Of a stretch of 64,000 nt of DNA, positions 52,848-62,930 are shown in pieces. A model generated the notes under the pieces. The model was given only the letters and a program-made list of their open reading frames with translations. It was not told where the DNA came from and did no database searches. Source of the DNA: Lactobacillus paragasseri. Lineage in GTDB: Bacteria > Bacillota > Bacilli > Lactobacillales > Lactobacillaceae. Numbering within the stretch: position 1 is the stretch's first letter; each line of letters opens with the position of its first letter. The stretch covers positions 930,001 through 994,000 of the forward strand of contig NZ_AP018549.1 in assembly GCF_003584685.1 (NCBI RefSeq). The letters run 5' to 3'. Both the position numbers and the translations under genes were made by a program.

Positions 52848-53546
52848 TTATTCATTTTTAGAAAAAGATAGTTTCTTTCTTTTATTTAAAGAGATCGTAT
52901 AAACGATATTGATTGCTCCTAAAAGTAAAACAGCAAACCAAATAGTTTTTAAAACAAAGATCTTTTGGAGCAATGCTGATACAATTGCACCAAGTGCAAA
53001 TGCAATAACCAAGAACATATAGTTAACAGCTGCGTTATGCTGTGACTTATCTTCACCAAAGAAATATGCGCTCCAAGCAACTACAGATTTTTTTAAGTTG
53101 CCAGTTGTAAATGCATTATTATATCCCATACCTTCAATTTTACTAAATGATGCATTCTGAACCGCTAAACCAAACGCAATTACCGGAACTACATAATAAT
53201 TTGGTACGTTTTTAGGAACGAAACCAACGCCCAAGCAAATAAATAGAATTGGAAATAAACAAAATACACGCCAATAATTACTTTTTACATACTTATGAAA
53301 AAGTCCAACAAGTAGTAATCCTAAGGTAAAAGCAATAAACGTTGTTGCCCTGTTTAACATACCTGCAATATTATGGTCAGCAAATGCTGACGCAAAGAAG
53401 ATGACGTTTCCTGTCTGCCCAGCAGATAAAGTATGTCCCCGTTGAATATAAGTATAGGCATCAATAAATCCCGCAGAAAAAGTCAATGCTGTAGCTAAAA
53501 TACGCGATTCAGATGGACGATATTTTTCATCTGAAAATATTCCCAT
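52848..53546 (-). CDS. DUF1275 family membrane protein (YoaK-like)
   Basis: A 232-residue protein with six hydrophobic segments. The N-terminal ALTFSAGFIDAYTYIQRGHTLSAGQTGNVIFFA matches the DUF1275 signature: a G-F-x-D-A helix, then TGN. AVQNASFSKIEGMGYNNAFTTGNLKKSV in the middle repeats the theme with a second TGN. Function is unknown (a transporter role is suggested for the family). GGAGG precedes the ATG. Confidence 0.85.
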   Translation of the reverse strand: MGIFSDEKYRPSESRILATALTFSAGFIDAYTYIQRGHTLSAGQTGNVIFFASAFADHNIAGMLNRATTFIAFTLGLLLVGLFHKYVKSNYWRVFCLFPILFICLGVGFVPKNVPNYYVVPVIAFGLAVQNASFSKIEGMGYNNAFTTGNLKKSVVAWSAYFFGEDKSQHNAAVNYMFLVIAFALGAIVSALLQKIFVLKTIWFAVLLLGAINIVYTISLNKRKKLSFSKNE

Positions 53547-53573
53547 GATTAACCTCCAAGTTATAGTGAAAAC

Positions 53574-53606
53574 AAATTAAAAACATGATCGATTTAGACC
53601 ATGTTT
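53574..53606 (-). terminator. Terminator of the cyclophilin gene
   Basis: AAACATG (53581-53587) pairs with CATGTTT (53600-53606); the minus strand continues with a T-rich run. Confidence 0.65.
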
Positions 53607-53613
53607 AATTTGT

Positions 53614-54201
53614 TTAATCTTCAATATGAATACTCTTAATAATCACATCTTCTTTTGGCTTATCATTTGTCTTATCACGTGGAACCTTTGCAATTTCATC
53701 AACAACATCCATACCTTTGATCACTTGACCAAAAACAGTATGGCGACCATCAAGCCATGGTGTTCCACCTTGCTTGTATGCCTTAACTAATTCTTTAGGA
53801 TAACCTGCAGCATCCATTTCTTTAATCATGCGTTTAGGTACGTTTTTATTTTGAACAATAAAGAATTGGCTGCCATTTGTATTAGGCCCAGAATTAGCCA
53901 TGGAAAGCGCACCACGTACATTGAATAATTTGTTTGAAAATTCATCTTCAAAAGGATGTCCCCAGATACTTTCACCACCAGTACCGTCACCCTTTGGATC
54001 ACCGCCCTGGATCATGAAATCACTAATTACTCTATGAAAAGTAGTGCCATCATAATAGCCTTTTTTAGCTAAACGGACAAAATTTTCAACAGTCATTGGA
54101 GCTTCTTTTTCAAATAATTGAATTTTAATATCTCCATGATTTGTTTGAATTAAGGCTTTTGGACCTTTTGCATTTTCTAGGTCTAATTGTGGATATTGCA
54201 T
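53614..54201 (-). CDS. ppiB: Peptidyl-prolyl cis-trans isomerase, cyclophilin type
   Basis: A 195-residue cytoplasmic cyclophilin. [20 protein letters not shown] (active-site Arg in FHR, then QGGD), the [18 protein letters not shown] motif (about 97-114) and [17 protein letters not shown] (about 154-170) are all present. It speeds proline isomerisation in protein folding. No signal peptide. Ribosome binding site AGGAGG. A single-gene unit with its own terminator. Confidence 0.95.
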   Translation of the reverse strand: MQYPQLDLENAKGPKALIQTNHGDIKIQLFEKEAPMTVENFVRLAKKGYYDGTTFHRVISDFMIQGGDPKGDGTGGESIWGHPFEDEFSNKLFNVRGALSMANSGPNTNGSQFFIVQNKNVPKRMIKEMDAAGYPKELVKAYKQGGTPWLDGRHTVFGQVIKGMDVVDEIAKVPRDKTNDKPKEDVIIKSIHIED

Positions 54202-54263
54202 ATTAATCCTCCTGAATTTTATACTATTCTAATTCATTTTACACTTTATTTAACTACACTTCA

Positions 54264-56057
54264 TTAGTCTGCGTCTTCTTTCAAGTAATTTTTGATTGCA
54301 GCTAGCATAATTTGACCATAGGATTTAAGCTTAGCTTGACCTACTCCTGAAATATTTAAAAATTCTGCTTGTGTCTTAGGTTTTTGCAGTGCCATTTCTC
54401 TTAAAGACTTATCTGAAAAGATATAAAAAGCTGGTATCCCCTGTTTTTTAGCTAAATCTAAACGAACTTCTTTTAAGCGAACAAATAAGTCATTCTCTTC
54501 TTTCGGAATTTGATTATAGGTTTGACTTAATTTTTCTATTTTTTTAGAAATCTTTTGAGTTACACGCTTTTTATTATCTAAAACGTCCCATCCTAAGTTA
54601 GTCACATGAACTACTGGATATTGACTATCAGTCAGTTGTAAATAATTATGGCTAATTAGATAGTTTATTAAGTTTATGACCCTACTCTTTCCAATCTTTA
54701 AACTGCCATAATGCCTTAAATGAGCTGCATCAATTTCTCTCATGCGTTGATTATTTGCTCCTGAAACTACATCAGCAACTACAGTCTTGCCAAAACGACC
54801 ATCTAATTCATAAATAGTTGAAATAATGCTTTTACTTTCTGACGTAATGTCTTTTTCAATAAAGGTTCCTAAACAGTTAGAGCACTTACCACAGGGCTCA
54901 CACCTTTGTCCAAAATAGCTGACGATAAACTGTTGTGAACACTCTGTGGTATTAACATATTTAGTAATCATAGCTTGTTTTTGATACTGTATTTTTTGAT
55001 ATTCATCAGCTAAATCAGATTGTTCAATAAACCAACGATAGAGCCGGATATCTTTAGGATGATAGATCATGATACCCTCGCAACGCTCACCGTCTCTACC
55101 TGCTCTGCCAGCTTCTTGATAATACGATTCTAAGTTTGGCGTACTGTTAGCATGAATTACAAAGCGCACATTTCTTTTGTCAATCCCCATTCCAAAAGCA
55201 TTAGTAGCAACTATCACTTGTACTTTATCGAATTGAAAAGCATCTTGTACATCTGATCTCTCTTCATTAGAAAGACCAGCATGGTAACTAGCTGTTAGAA
55301 TGCCATTTTGAGCTAAATAGTCAGTTAATTCTTCAACATGTTTTCTTGTACTGGCATATATAATTCCAGATTCATTAGGGTGCTTTTTAATATAGTCTAA
55401 AAGATACAAGTTAGTATTTTTAGGATTATCCACTACCTTGAAACTTAGATTTGGCCTTGCAAATGAAGTAATAACATAATTTTTATTAGGTATCTGCAAT
55501 TGTTCTGCTATGTCTTTTTGAACTGAGGGTGTGGCAGTTGCAGTTAAGGCCAAAATATTCGGATTACTCTTAATTGATTTGACGCCATCCATTATTTGGC
55601 GATACGCTGGTCGAAAATCATGTCCCCACTGTGAAATACAATGTGCTTCATCGACTGCTACTAATGAAATATCTAAGAAGTTTAGCTGATAGCGAAAATA
55701 ATCCATTGCTAATCGCTCAGGAGTCACATACAGAAGCTTTATTTTGCCTTCATATGCTTGTCTTAAAATTGGATTTACTTCTTCTTGAGGAGTCGCCGAA
55801 TTTAGGGCTGCCGCATTAATACCATTTTGCTTTAAGGAATCAATTTGGTCTTTCATTAGCGAAATTAAGGGAGAAATTACTAAAGTCAAACCGGAATTAA
55901 CTAAGGCGGGAATTTGATAGCACATTGATTTTCCTGCACCAGTTGGCATTACTGCTAGAACATTTTCTCCTTTAAGAACTAAATCAATAACTTTTTCTTG
56001 TCCTGGGCGAAATGTTGTGTAGCCAAATACATCTTTTAATACTTGTAATGATTTCAT
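54264..56057 (-). CDS. recQ: ATP-dependent DNA helicase RecQ
   Basis: A 597-residue RecQ helicase. Walker A MPTGAGKSMCYQ (about 38-49), DEAH box AVDEAHCISQWGHDFRPAYR, and motif VI YYQEAGRAGRDGE lie in the helicase core. The zinc site follows with CSQQF and CEPCGKCSNC (about 375-400), then winged helix, then HRDC (about 515-590). It unwinds DNA 3'-5' in recombination and fork repair. All ligands are present. Confidence 0.95.
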   Translation of the reverse strand: MKSLQVLKDVFGYTTFRPGQEKVIDLVLKGENVLAVMPTGAGKSMCYQIPALVNSGLTLVISPLISLMKDQIDSLKQNGINAAALNSATPQEEVNPILRQAYEGKIKLLYVTPERLAMDYFRYQLNFLDISLVAVDEAHCISQWGHDFRPAYRQIMDGVKSIKSNPNILALTATATPSVQKDIAEQLQIPNKNYVITSFARPNLSFKVVDNPKNTNLYLLDYIKKHPNESGIIYASTRKHVEELTDYLAQNGILTASYHAGLSNEERSDVQDAFQFDKVQVIVATNAFGMGIDKRNVRFVIHANSTPNLESYYQEAGRAGRDGERCEGIMIYHPKDIRLYRWFIEQSDLADEYQKIQYQKQAMITKYVNTTECSQQFIVSYFGQRCEPCGKCSNCLGTFIEKDITSESKSIISTIYELDGRFGKTVVADVVSGANNQRMREIDAAHLRHYGSLKIGKSRVINLINYLISHNYLQLTDSQYPVVHVTNLGWDVLDNKKRVTQKISKKIEKLSQTYNQIPKEENDLFVRLKEVRLDLAKKQGIPAFYIFSDKSLREMALQKPKTQAEFLNISGVGQAKLKSYGQIMLAAIKNYLKEDAD

Positions 56058-56070
56058 TTTTCCTAATTAA

Positions 56071-56105
56071 ATAAAAAAACAAGTATGAAAGATCATACCT
56101 GTCTT
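56071..56105 (-). terminator. Terminator of ppaC
   Basis: On the minus strand ACAGGTATGA pairs with TCATACTTGT (one G-T), followed by seven T. Confidence 0.8.
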
Positions 56106-56130
56106 TTCTAAAATTGAACTAAATAATAAC

Positions 56131-57066
56131 TTAAGCTTCAAAAGCATTAGTTAATGGAGGAACAACTTGCTTCTTTCTTGAAACAACACCTGGTAACTTA
56201 ACTTCTGAATCTGACAATTTAGTATTAAATGCCTTTTCAAACTTAGCTTTTGATTCATCACTACCTACTACTAAAGCTTCTGAATCTGAATCAAGAATAT
56301 TGGTAATCAAAAGCATGAACATATCGTAGCCTTCACTCTTTGAAGCTTCATCCATAGCCTTTAAGAAAGCTTCTTTACGCTCTAAAGCCTCTGGCAAGTC
56401 AACAACATTAATTTGTGCTACACGAACGTTGCTGCCATTTAATTCAAAGCTCTTAGCGTCTAAATCGATTAAGTCTTCTTCTGACTTATCAGCAATATTG
56501 GTACCAGCTTTTAGCATTTTAAGACCATATTCTTTGTAGTTAACACCAGCAATGTTGGCTAAAGCTTCTACAGCTTCTTTGTCTTGATCTGTAGTAGTTG
56601 GTGATTTTAATAATAAAGTATCTGAAATAATAGCTGAGAGCATAATTCCAGCAATATCTTGTGGAATTTCAATTTCTTTTTCGTTGTACATCTGCCACAT
56701 AATTGTACTTGTACAACCAACTGGAGCTGCACGATAGTATAAAGGATCAGCGGTATTAAAGTTCATGATACGGTGGTGATCTACTACGTGAGTCACTTTA
56801 ACTTTATCAATGTCAGAAACACTTTGTTGAGGTTCATTGTGGTCAACAAGCATAACTGCATCAACTTCGTTTGAAGCAGTTTTAATTACACGAGGTGCAG
56901 TAAAACCGAATTTATTCAAGGCATACTTAGTTTCATCGTTAGCTTCGCCCAAAGCGACTGCTTCAGTATCGTAACCTAATTTATTTTGTAAGTATGAGTA
57001 TGCAATTGCAGTTCCGATTGCATCTGTATCAGGATTTTGGTGACCAAAAATCAATTCTTTTGCCAT
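56131..57066 (-). CDS. ppaC: Manganese-dependent inorganic pyrophosphatase
   Basis: A 311-residue family II pyrophosphatase of the DHH superfamily. [16 protein letters not shown] (about 8-23), [10 protein letters not shown] (about 72-81), THVVDHHRI (DHH, about 93-101) and [11 protein letters not shown] (about 149-159) hold the Mn2+-binding His and Asp residues; the C-terminal DHHA2 domain ends with [12 protein letters not shown]. Manganese dependence fits a lineage that relies on Mn rather than iron. Confidence 0.96.
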   Translation of the reverse strand: MAKELIFGHQNPDTDAIGTAIAYSYLQNKLGYDTEAVALGEANDETKYALNKFGFTAPRVIKTASNEVDAVMLVDHNEPQQSVSDIDKVKVTHVVDHHRIMNFNTADPLYYRAAPVGCTSTIMWQMYNEKEIEIPQDIAGIMLSAIISDTLLLKSPTTTDQDKEAVEALANIAGVNYKEYGLKMLKAGTNIADKSEEDLIDLDAKSFELNGSNVRVAQINVVDLPEALERKEAFLKAMDEASKSEGYDMFMLLITNILDSDSEALVVGSDESKAKFEKAFNTKLSDSEVKLPGVVSRKKQVVPPLTNAFEA

Positions 57067-57143
57067 TATATAGAGCTCCTTTAAAATTATATCTATTTAA
57101 TATTTTAGATTAAAATTTGAACTTAAGCAAATCAATCCCGCAC

Positions 57144-57179
57144 TAAAAAGCATTGCTTTTAGTTATAAAAACAATGCTT
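57144..57179 (-). terminator. Terminator of the LysR gene
   Basis: AAGCATTG (57148-57155 on plus) pairs with CAATGCTT (57172-57179); the minus strand ends in a T run. Confidence 0.7.
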
Positions 57180-57185
57180 CTAAAA

Positions 57186-58139
57186 CTAGATATTAACTTT
57201 AACCTCTTCTAATCGACTATCATAATCTTTTTCATTAATAAATTTATCCCATTCTTTTAAGAAATTAACTAATCGAGGTATCTCACTCTTGTTTTTACGA
57301 TAAATAAAGCAACTTTCAAAGTTTGTTTCATGCTTTGGCTCTAATGGAGAGAGCGTGATTTGAGCCTTGTGAGCCTTATAGAAGCTCTTTGAAACATAAG
57401 TGTCGTAATCAGTTTGTTCCGCAAATTTTATTAGTTGATAAGGAGCAGTAAAAGTAACTGGAGTTAGCAACTCATTATTTGGAAATTCAGTAGCATAAAA
57501 TCGACGCACAATTTGAGGCAAGTAGTAATCCTTAGGGTAAGTTACCCACTTATGTTGTGCTAACTTATAAAATTTCGTTTCTGGATTATGAGTTAAAAAT
57601 ACTACTGATTCTGGATAAATTTGTTTAGCCATATATTGCTTCATGTTTTTTACAGTAGCATTGTGATCTGGCATATAAAGAACTGCTAAGTCTAATTGAT
57701 TATTATCTAATTTGTCCCAAAGCTCTGTTCTATTGTAAAAGCCGACATGTAAGGTTATCTCTGGATATTTCTGGTTAAATTCAATTAGAAATTGATCGAT
57801 AACCCTAGCTTCAATAGTGGACAATACACCTAATGAAATAGTCCCAGTATCTGATTTTGTATATTGCTGGATACTATCAACGGCATTATTAACTGTTGAA
57901 AATAGTGCCTTGGCTGTTTCCTCCATTTTTAGACCAGCATCAGTTAAATAGAGCTTTTTCCCCATTTGACCAAATAAGGGAGATCCAACTGCACGTTCCA
58001 ATTTCTTAATTTGTTGAGTTAATGCAGGTTGGGTTATTCCTAAGATTTGAGCTGCTTGAGTGTAACTCATGTTATCAATTAATTGAAGAAAGTAACGTAA
58101 AGATTTCGCAGATAGAACTGCATCAGTATTTGTTTTCAT
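57186..58139 (-). CDS. LysR family transcriptional regulator
   Basis: A 317-residue LysR protein. The winged helix is slightly offset from the N-terminus (about residues 11-68): SLRYFLQLIDNMSYTQAAQILGITQPALTQQIKKLE. The ligand domain (about 98-300) contains GTISLGVLSTIEARVIDQFL and DLAVLYMPDH. In the last part aromatic and acidic residues prevail. No divergent target gene is adjacent, as parC upstream reads the same way. Confidence 0.88.
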   Translation of the reverse strand: MKTNTDAVLSAKSLRYFLQLIDNMSYTQAAQILGITQPALTQQIKKLERAVGSPLFGQMGKKLYLTDAGLKMEETAKALFSTVNNAVDSIQQYTKSDTGTISLGVLSTIEARVIDQFLIEFNQKYPEITLHVGFYNRTELWDKLDNNQLDLAVLYMPDHNATVKNMKQYMAKQIYPESVVFLTHNPETKFYKLAQHKWVTYPKDYYLPQIVRRFYATEFPNNELLTPVTFTAPYQLIKFAEQTDYDTYVSKSFYKAHKAQITLSPLEPKHETNFESCFIYRKNKSEIPRLVNFLKEWDKFINEKDYDSRLEEVKVNI

Positions 58140-58330
58140 GATTGAATGCCTCTTATATAAATCTGGAATAACATCTAATTGATATAAATTTAAAATACAT
58201 ACAATTATTTTCTGATAGCCTTTTATAAAGCCTATTATTCATCCTACACTTTTTATCATAACACCTGTATCTAGATAATGAAAATATTTACATAAAATAT
58301 AAGCTATTTTTCTATAATTATTTATCTTAA

Positions 58331-58373
58331 TAAAAAAGCTAAGAGTAGCTTTAGAATGCTATTCTTAGCTTTC
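58331..58373 (-). terminator. Terminator of parEC
   Basis: On the minus strand GAAAGCTAAGAATAGC pairs with GCTACTCTTAGCTTTT (one mismatch), followed by a T run. Confidence 0.85.
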
Positions 58374-58375
58374 AT

Positions 58376-60856
58376 TTAAAATAAGTCTTCTGTTCTATCT
58401 CTTCCGTCTGCTAATGGTTGACCTAGCGTTAATGAAATTGGTGTTCCATCTGTCATTGGATCTAAAACAAATGAACCATTTGAATATCGATCACCTAATG
58501 GAAATTCAGATGTATTTAATTCGATATGACGATCACTAGAAGTAGTTAAATGCAAGATATGATTCTCGCCGTAGCTACTAATTGCCATGATTCGATGAGG
58601 TTTAGTTTTAAGTTCACGTAGTACTAATACACCTCGTTTAGCACGAGTTACCTTGTTTATTAAGTTAAGTTTTAGCTGCTTAAATGCCCCACGTTGAGTA
58701 ATAATCCCAATATGAATCAAGTCAACATATTTAGGATCGGCAAGAACATAATTTACGATATAATCATTGTCTTTAAGGTTAACGGATTTAACCCCTACTG
58801 CTTTAGAACCCGAAGTAGGAATTTCACTAATATCAAATCTAACTGCATATGCTTGATTAGTTATTAAGGTAATTTCTTGCTTACTATCTGGTTTAACTTG
58901 ATCAATTCTTACGACTTTACTGTCTTTACTCTTAAGCTTAATTGCAGTGATCGCACGAGATTTATAAGTTCTAGTTGGCTGCAAATCAGCTAAGGTAACT
59001 TGTTTAATATAGCCATCGTTTGTGGCAATTAAAAAGTTCAAACTTGCTTTTAAGTCATTAATTTCAAATACTCGAATGATTTCTTCGTCATTATCAAGTC
59101 CGATTTCTTGAGAAAGGTGTTGACCAGTTTCTTTCCACTTTGTTTCTATTAATTCATGGACTGGTCGATAAATAAGGTTTCCTTTATTGGTGAAAATATA
59201 AAGGTTATCTAAGGTTGACATTGTCTTTTCAAAAATAACCTTATCGCCATCAGGTAATCCATTATCGCTTGTGTCAGTCGACTGGAAGGAACGAATGGAT
59301 GAGCGTTTTAAGTAGCCATCTTTACTTACTAATACACGAACGTCTTCATCGGCAACTAAAGCTTTTTCGTTAATTTCAATTTTAGCTGCTTTAGCTGTGA
59401 TTTCAGTTCTTCTTGGAGAACCAAATTCTTTTTTGACCGCGTTTAATTCTTTAACTACAACTTTTTCTAGAACTTTATTGTCGCTTAAAATTTCATTGAA
59501 TTTGTCAATCTTTTTATTTAGTTCTGTTTGTTCTTTCTTAAGTTGGTTAACATCAGTATTAGTTAAACGGTACAGTTGCAAAGAAACAATAGCTTCTGCT
59601 TGATTAGGAGTAAATTCATATTTAGCAATTAAATTATTTTTAGCATCCTTTTTATCTTTAGAAGATCTAATTGTCTTAATAACTTGATCTAAAATATCCA
59701 GCGCATGAATCAAACCTTCAACGATTTCTAGTCGCTGCTTTGCCTTTTTTAAATCAAATTCAGTTCTTTTAGTAACAACCTCTTTTTTATGGGTCAAATA
59801 TGAAGATAAAATTCGTTTCAAGCCAACTTGGACGGGAGTCATACGGTCAATTGCAACCATATTGAAGTTATATGAAACTTGCAAATCAGTGTTCTTAAAA
59901 AGATAGTTCAAAATATTTTGACTGTCTGCGCCCTTTTTTAATTCAATAACGATTGAAAGTCCATGACGGTCAGTCTCGTCTCTTACTTCGGAAATTCCAT
60001 CAATTTCCTTATTTAAACGGATTTCATCAATTTTCTTGACCATCATCGCCTTGTTGACGCCAAAAGGAACTTCAGTAACTACGATTTGTTGACGGTGTCC
60101 CTTAATATCTTGAATAGTGGTCTTAGAGCGAACTTGTATTCTTCCACGACCAGTTTCATAAGCTTCCTTAATGCCTTTTGTTCCAAGTACAATCCCACCA
60201 GTTGGAAAATCTGGTCCTTTGACAAATTCCATTAAATCATCTGTGGTGGCATCGGGATGTTTCAAGAGATAAACAGCTGCGTCAATAACTTCAGCTAGGT
60301 TATGTGGCGGAATTTCTGTCGCATATCCAGCTGAAATCCCAGTTGAACCATTAACTAATAAATTAGGAAAATGCGCAGGTAGGACAGTTGGTTCATATTC
60401 TGTGTCATCAAAGTTCAAAATCATTTGAACTGTTTCTTTATCAATATCCTGTAAAAGCAAATTAGAAATTTTACTTAAACGAGATTCCGTATAACGCATT
60501 GCTGCTGGACCATCCCCATCCATCGATCCATTATTACCGTGCATCTCGATCAAGGGTTCACGCATCTTCCAGTCTTGAGATAAGTGAACTAGCGCACCAT
60601 AAATGGAACTATCTCCGTGAGGGTGAAAGTTACCCATTACATTTCCGACAGCCTTAGCAGCTTTTTTATAAGGTTTGTCATATGTATTATTATCTTTATA
60701 CATTGCATAAAGAATACGACGTTGAACAGGTTTCAAACCATCTCGAATGTCAGGGAGAGCACGTTCTTGGATAATATATTTTGAATATCGTCCAAATCTT
60801 TCTCCCATAACTTCTTCAAGAGGTAATTCCCTAATTCTTTCAGTAGTTTTTACCAT
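58376..60856 (-). CDS. parC: DNA topoisomerase IV subunit A
   Basis: An 826-residue type IIA topoisomerase subunit. The N-terminal winged-helix domain carries the catalytic Tyr in AAMRYTESRLS (about residue 125), and the quinolone region reads HPHGDSSIYGALVHLSQDW with the wild-type Ser-Ser. The tail (about 490-826) is the beta-pinwheel of ParC rather than GyrA (no QRRGGKG GyrA box). It decatenates sister chromosomes. parE is 16 bases upstream. Confidence 0.96.
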   Translation of the reverse strand: MVKTTERIRELPLEEVMGERFGRYSKYIIQERALPDIRDGLKPVQRRILYAMYKDNNTYDKPYKKAAKAVGNVMGNFHPHGDSSIYGALVHLSQDWKMREPLIEMHGNNGSMDGDGPAAMRYTESRLSKISNLLLQDIDKETVQMILNFDDTEYEPTVLPAHFPNLLVNGSTGISAGYATEIPPHNLAEVIDAAVYLLKHPDATTDDLMEFVKGPDFPTGGIVLGTKGIKEAYETGRGRIQVRSKTTIQDIKGHRQQIVVTEVPFGVNKAMMVKKIDEIRLNKEIDGISEVRDETDRHGLSIVIELKKGADSQNILNYLFKNTDLQVSYNFNMVAIDRMTPVQVGLKRILSSYLTHKKEVVTKRTEFDLKKAKQRLEIVEGLIHALDILDQVIKTIRSSKDKKDAKNNLIAKYEFTPNQAEAIVSLQLYRLTNTDVNQLKKEQTELNKKIDKFNEILSDNKVLEKVVVKELNAVKKEFGSPRRTEITAKAAKIEINEKALVADEDVRVLVSKDGYLKRSSIRSFQSTDTSDNGLPDGDKVIFEKTMSTLDNLYIFTNKGNLIYRPVHELIETKWKETGQHLSQEIGLDNDEEIIRVFEINDLKASLNFLIATNDGYIKQVTLADLQPTRTYKSRAITAIKLKSKDSKVVRIDQVKPDSKQEITLITNQAYAVRFDISEIPTSGSKAVGVKSVNLKDNDYIVNYVLADPKYVDLIHIGIITQRGAFKQLKLNLINKVTRAKRGVLVLRELKTKPHRIMAISSYGENHILHLTTSSDRHIELNTSEFPLGDRYSNGSFVLDPMTDGTPISLTLGQPLADGRDRTEDLF

Positions 60857-60872
60857 TTAAAAATCTAACCTC

Positions 60873-62831
60873 TTAATCTCTACTTGTTTCTAGAATTGAA
60901 CCATCTTCGCCCATGCGGAATTTAACATTTTCGTCGATCCATTTTCTTCTCGGAGCAACCTTATCTCCCATCAAGGTTGTCACACGCTTTTCAGCAAGTT
61001 GTGCATCATCAATCTTAACTCTAATTAAAGTACGAGTTTCAGGATTCATGGTAGTTTCCCATAACTGATCAGCGTTCATTTCACCTAAACCTTTAAACCG
61101 CTGTAAAGCAAATCCTTTACCCATATCTTTAGAGTCTTCATTTAGTTCTTCATCAGTCCAGGCATATTTGATCTTAGCTTTTGCACCGTTTCCCTTTTGA
61201 AGCTTGTAAAGTGGTGGAAGTGCGATATAAACGCGCCCTGCTTCAACCATTGGACGCATATATCTGTAAAAGAAGGTTAACAACAAAATTTGAATATGAG
61301 CACCATCAGTATCCGCATCTGTCATGATGATGATTTTATCGTAATTAGCATCTTTAATTTGAAAATCAGAACCAACGCCAGCTCCAATAGTATGAATCAT
61401 AGTGTTAATTTCTTCGTTCTTAAAGATATCTTGCAATTTAGCTTTTTGTGTATTCAATACTTTACCACGCAATGGTAAGATTGCTTGAAATTTTCGATCT
61501 CGGCCTTGTTTTGCAGATCCTCCAGCTGAGTCACCCTCGACTAGGAATAATTCATTTTTCTTAGGATTACGTGATTGAGCAGGGGTTAATTTTCCAGAAA
61601 GAATTTCTTTCTTTCGTCTCTTTTTGCCGCTTCGACTTTCATCTCTGGCCTTTTTAGCAGCTTCACGCGCATCCCTAGCTTTTTGAGCTTTTTGAACTAA
61701 ACTTTGGGCAAATTCTCCATTTTCCATTAAGTAATAAGAAAGTTGCTCGTAAACAATGCTATCAACAACACTTCTTGCTTGTGGAGTACCTAATTTACCC
61801 TTGGTCTGTCCTTCAAACTCTAATAATTCTTCAGGGATCTTAACAGATAAGACTGCACTTAGGCCTTCACGGTAATCACTACCTTCTAGACCCTTATCTT
61901 TATTTTTTAACAAGCCCTGCTTTTTAGCATAATCATTAAAAGCTTTAGTAAATCCACTTCTTGCACCAGCCTCATGACTACCACCATCAGCAGTACGAAC
62001 ATTGTTTACAAATGAAACAAAGTTTTCTGAGTACCCATCGTTATACTGACCAGCGAATTCTACCTCAATGCCATTTTGCTGACCAGAAAAGTAGAATACA
62101 TCTCCCATCGTATCTTTATCTTCATTTAAGTAAGATACAAATGACTTAATTCCATCTTCATAGAGAAATTCATCATGATGTTCGGGTTCGCGTTCATCGG
62201 TTAAAGTAAATTTAACACCCTTTAAAAGAAATGCTGATTCACGAATTCGTTCTTGAATAGTTTCATAATTATAGGTAGTAGTTGAAAAGATAGTCGTATC
62301 TGGTTTAAAAGTAATCGTGGTACCATTCTTATCTTTAGTTTTACCCAAATGCTTAAGAGTGCCAATCGGATGTCCACCATTTTCAAATTCTTCTTCATAA
62401 GCCTGTCCGTCTCTAACGACTCTAACCTTTAGATAAGAAGATAATGCGTTTACGACAGAAGAGCCGACACCGTGCAAGCCTCCAGAGGTTTGATAATTTT
62501 TCTCAGTAAACTTACCACCTGCGTGCAAAACAGTCAGAATAACCTCAATTGTTGGAATTCCTGATGCATGCATTCCGGTTGGCATTCCACGTCCAAAGTC
62601 CTGAACTGTAACCGAATTATCTTTATGAATAGTTACGTTAATTTCTTTACCATAACCAGCCATTGCTTCATCAACTGAGTTATCAACGATTTCGTAAACT
62701 AGTTGATTTAGACCATGTCGATCAGTTGAACCGATATACATTCCTGGACGTTTTCTTACTGCCTCTAGTCCATGAAGAATCTGGATCGAAGAATCATCAT
62801 ATGAACTGGTCGTTTTATTTGTTTTAGCCAA
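60873..62831 (-). CDS. parE: DNA topoisomerase IV subunit B
   Basis: A 652-residue ATPase subunit. The GHKL fold starts at ILHGLEAVRKRPGMYIGS (about 19-36), with IVDNSVDEAMAGYG, DFGRGMPTG and GGLHGVGSSVVNAL. The TOPRIM domain has FLVEGDSAGGSAKQGRDRKFQAIL and IIIMTDADTDGAHIQ (E and DxD). The frame opens at 62858, but GGAGG at 62839-62843, 7 bases before TTG 62831 (then AKTNKTT), gives the true start. It is divergent from plsY, the usual Firmicute arrangement. Confidence 0.96.
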   Translation of the reverse strand: MAKTNKTTSSYDDSSIQILHGLEAVRKRPGMYIGSTDRHGLNQLVYEIVDNSVDEAMAGYGKEINVTIHKDNSVTVQDFGRGMPTGMHASGIPTIEVILTVLHAGGKFTEKNYQTSGGLHGVGSSVVNALSSYLKVRVVRDGQAYEEEFENGGHPIGTLKHLGKTKDKNGTTITFKPDTTIFSTTTYNYETIQERIRESAFLLKGVKFTLTDEREPEHHDEFLYEDGIKSFVSYLNEDKDTMGDVFYFSGQQNGIEVEFAGQYNDGYSENFVSFVNNVRTADGGSHEAGARSGFTKAFNDYAKKQGLLKNKDKGLEGSDYREGLSAVLSVKIPEELLEFEGQTKGKLGTPQARSVVDSIVYEQLSYYLMENGEFAQSLVQKAQKARDAREAAKKARDESRSGKKRRKKEILSGKLTPAQSRNPKKNELFLVEGDSAGGSAKQGRDRKFQAILPLRGKVLNTQKAKLQDIFKNEEINTMIHTIGAGVGSDFQIKDANYDKIIIMTDADTDGAHIQILLLTFFYRYMRPMVEAGRVYIALPPLYKLQKGNGAKAKIKYAWTDEELNEDSKDMGKGFALQRFKGLGEMNADQLWETTMNPETRTLIRVKIDDAQLAEKRVTTLMGDKVAPRRKWIDENVKFRMGEDGSILETSRD

Positions 62832-62930
62832 ATAAATGCCTCCATTTTTAACAGACAATCAAAATCAATCCCACAGCTATTATAATCTCTGTTAAAATAG
62901 CTTTAGATTTTAAATGGGGTTGAAAATTAA

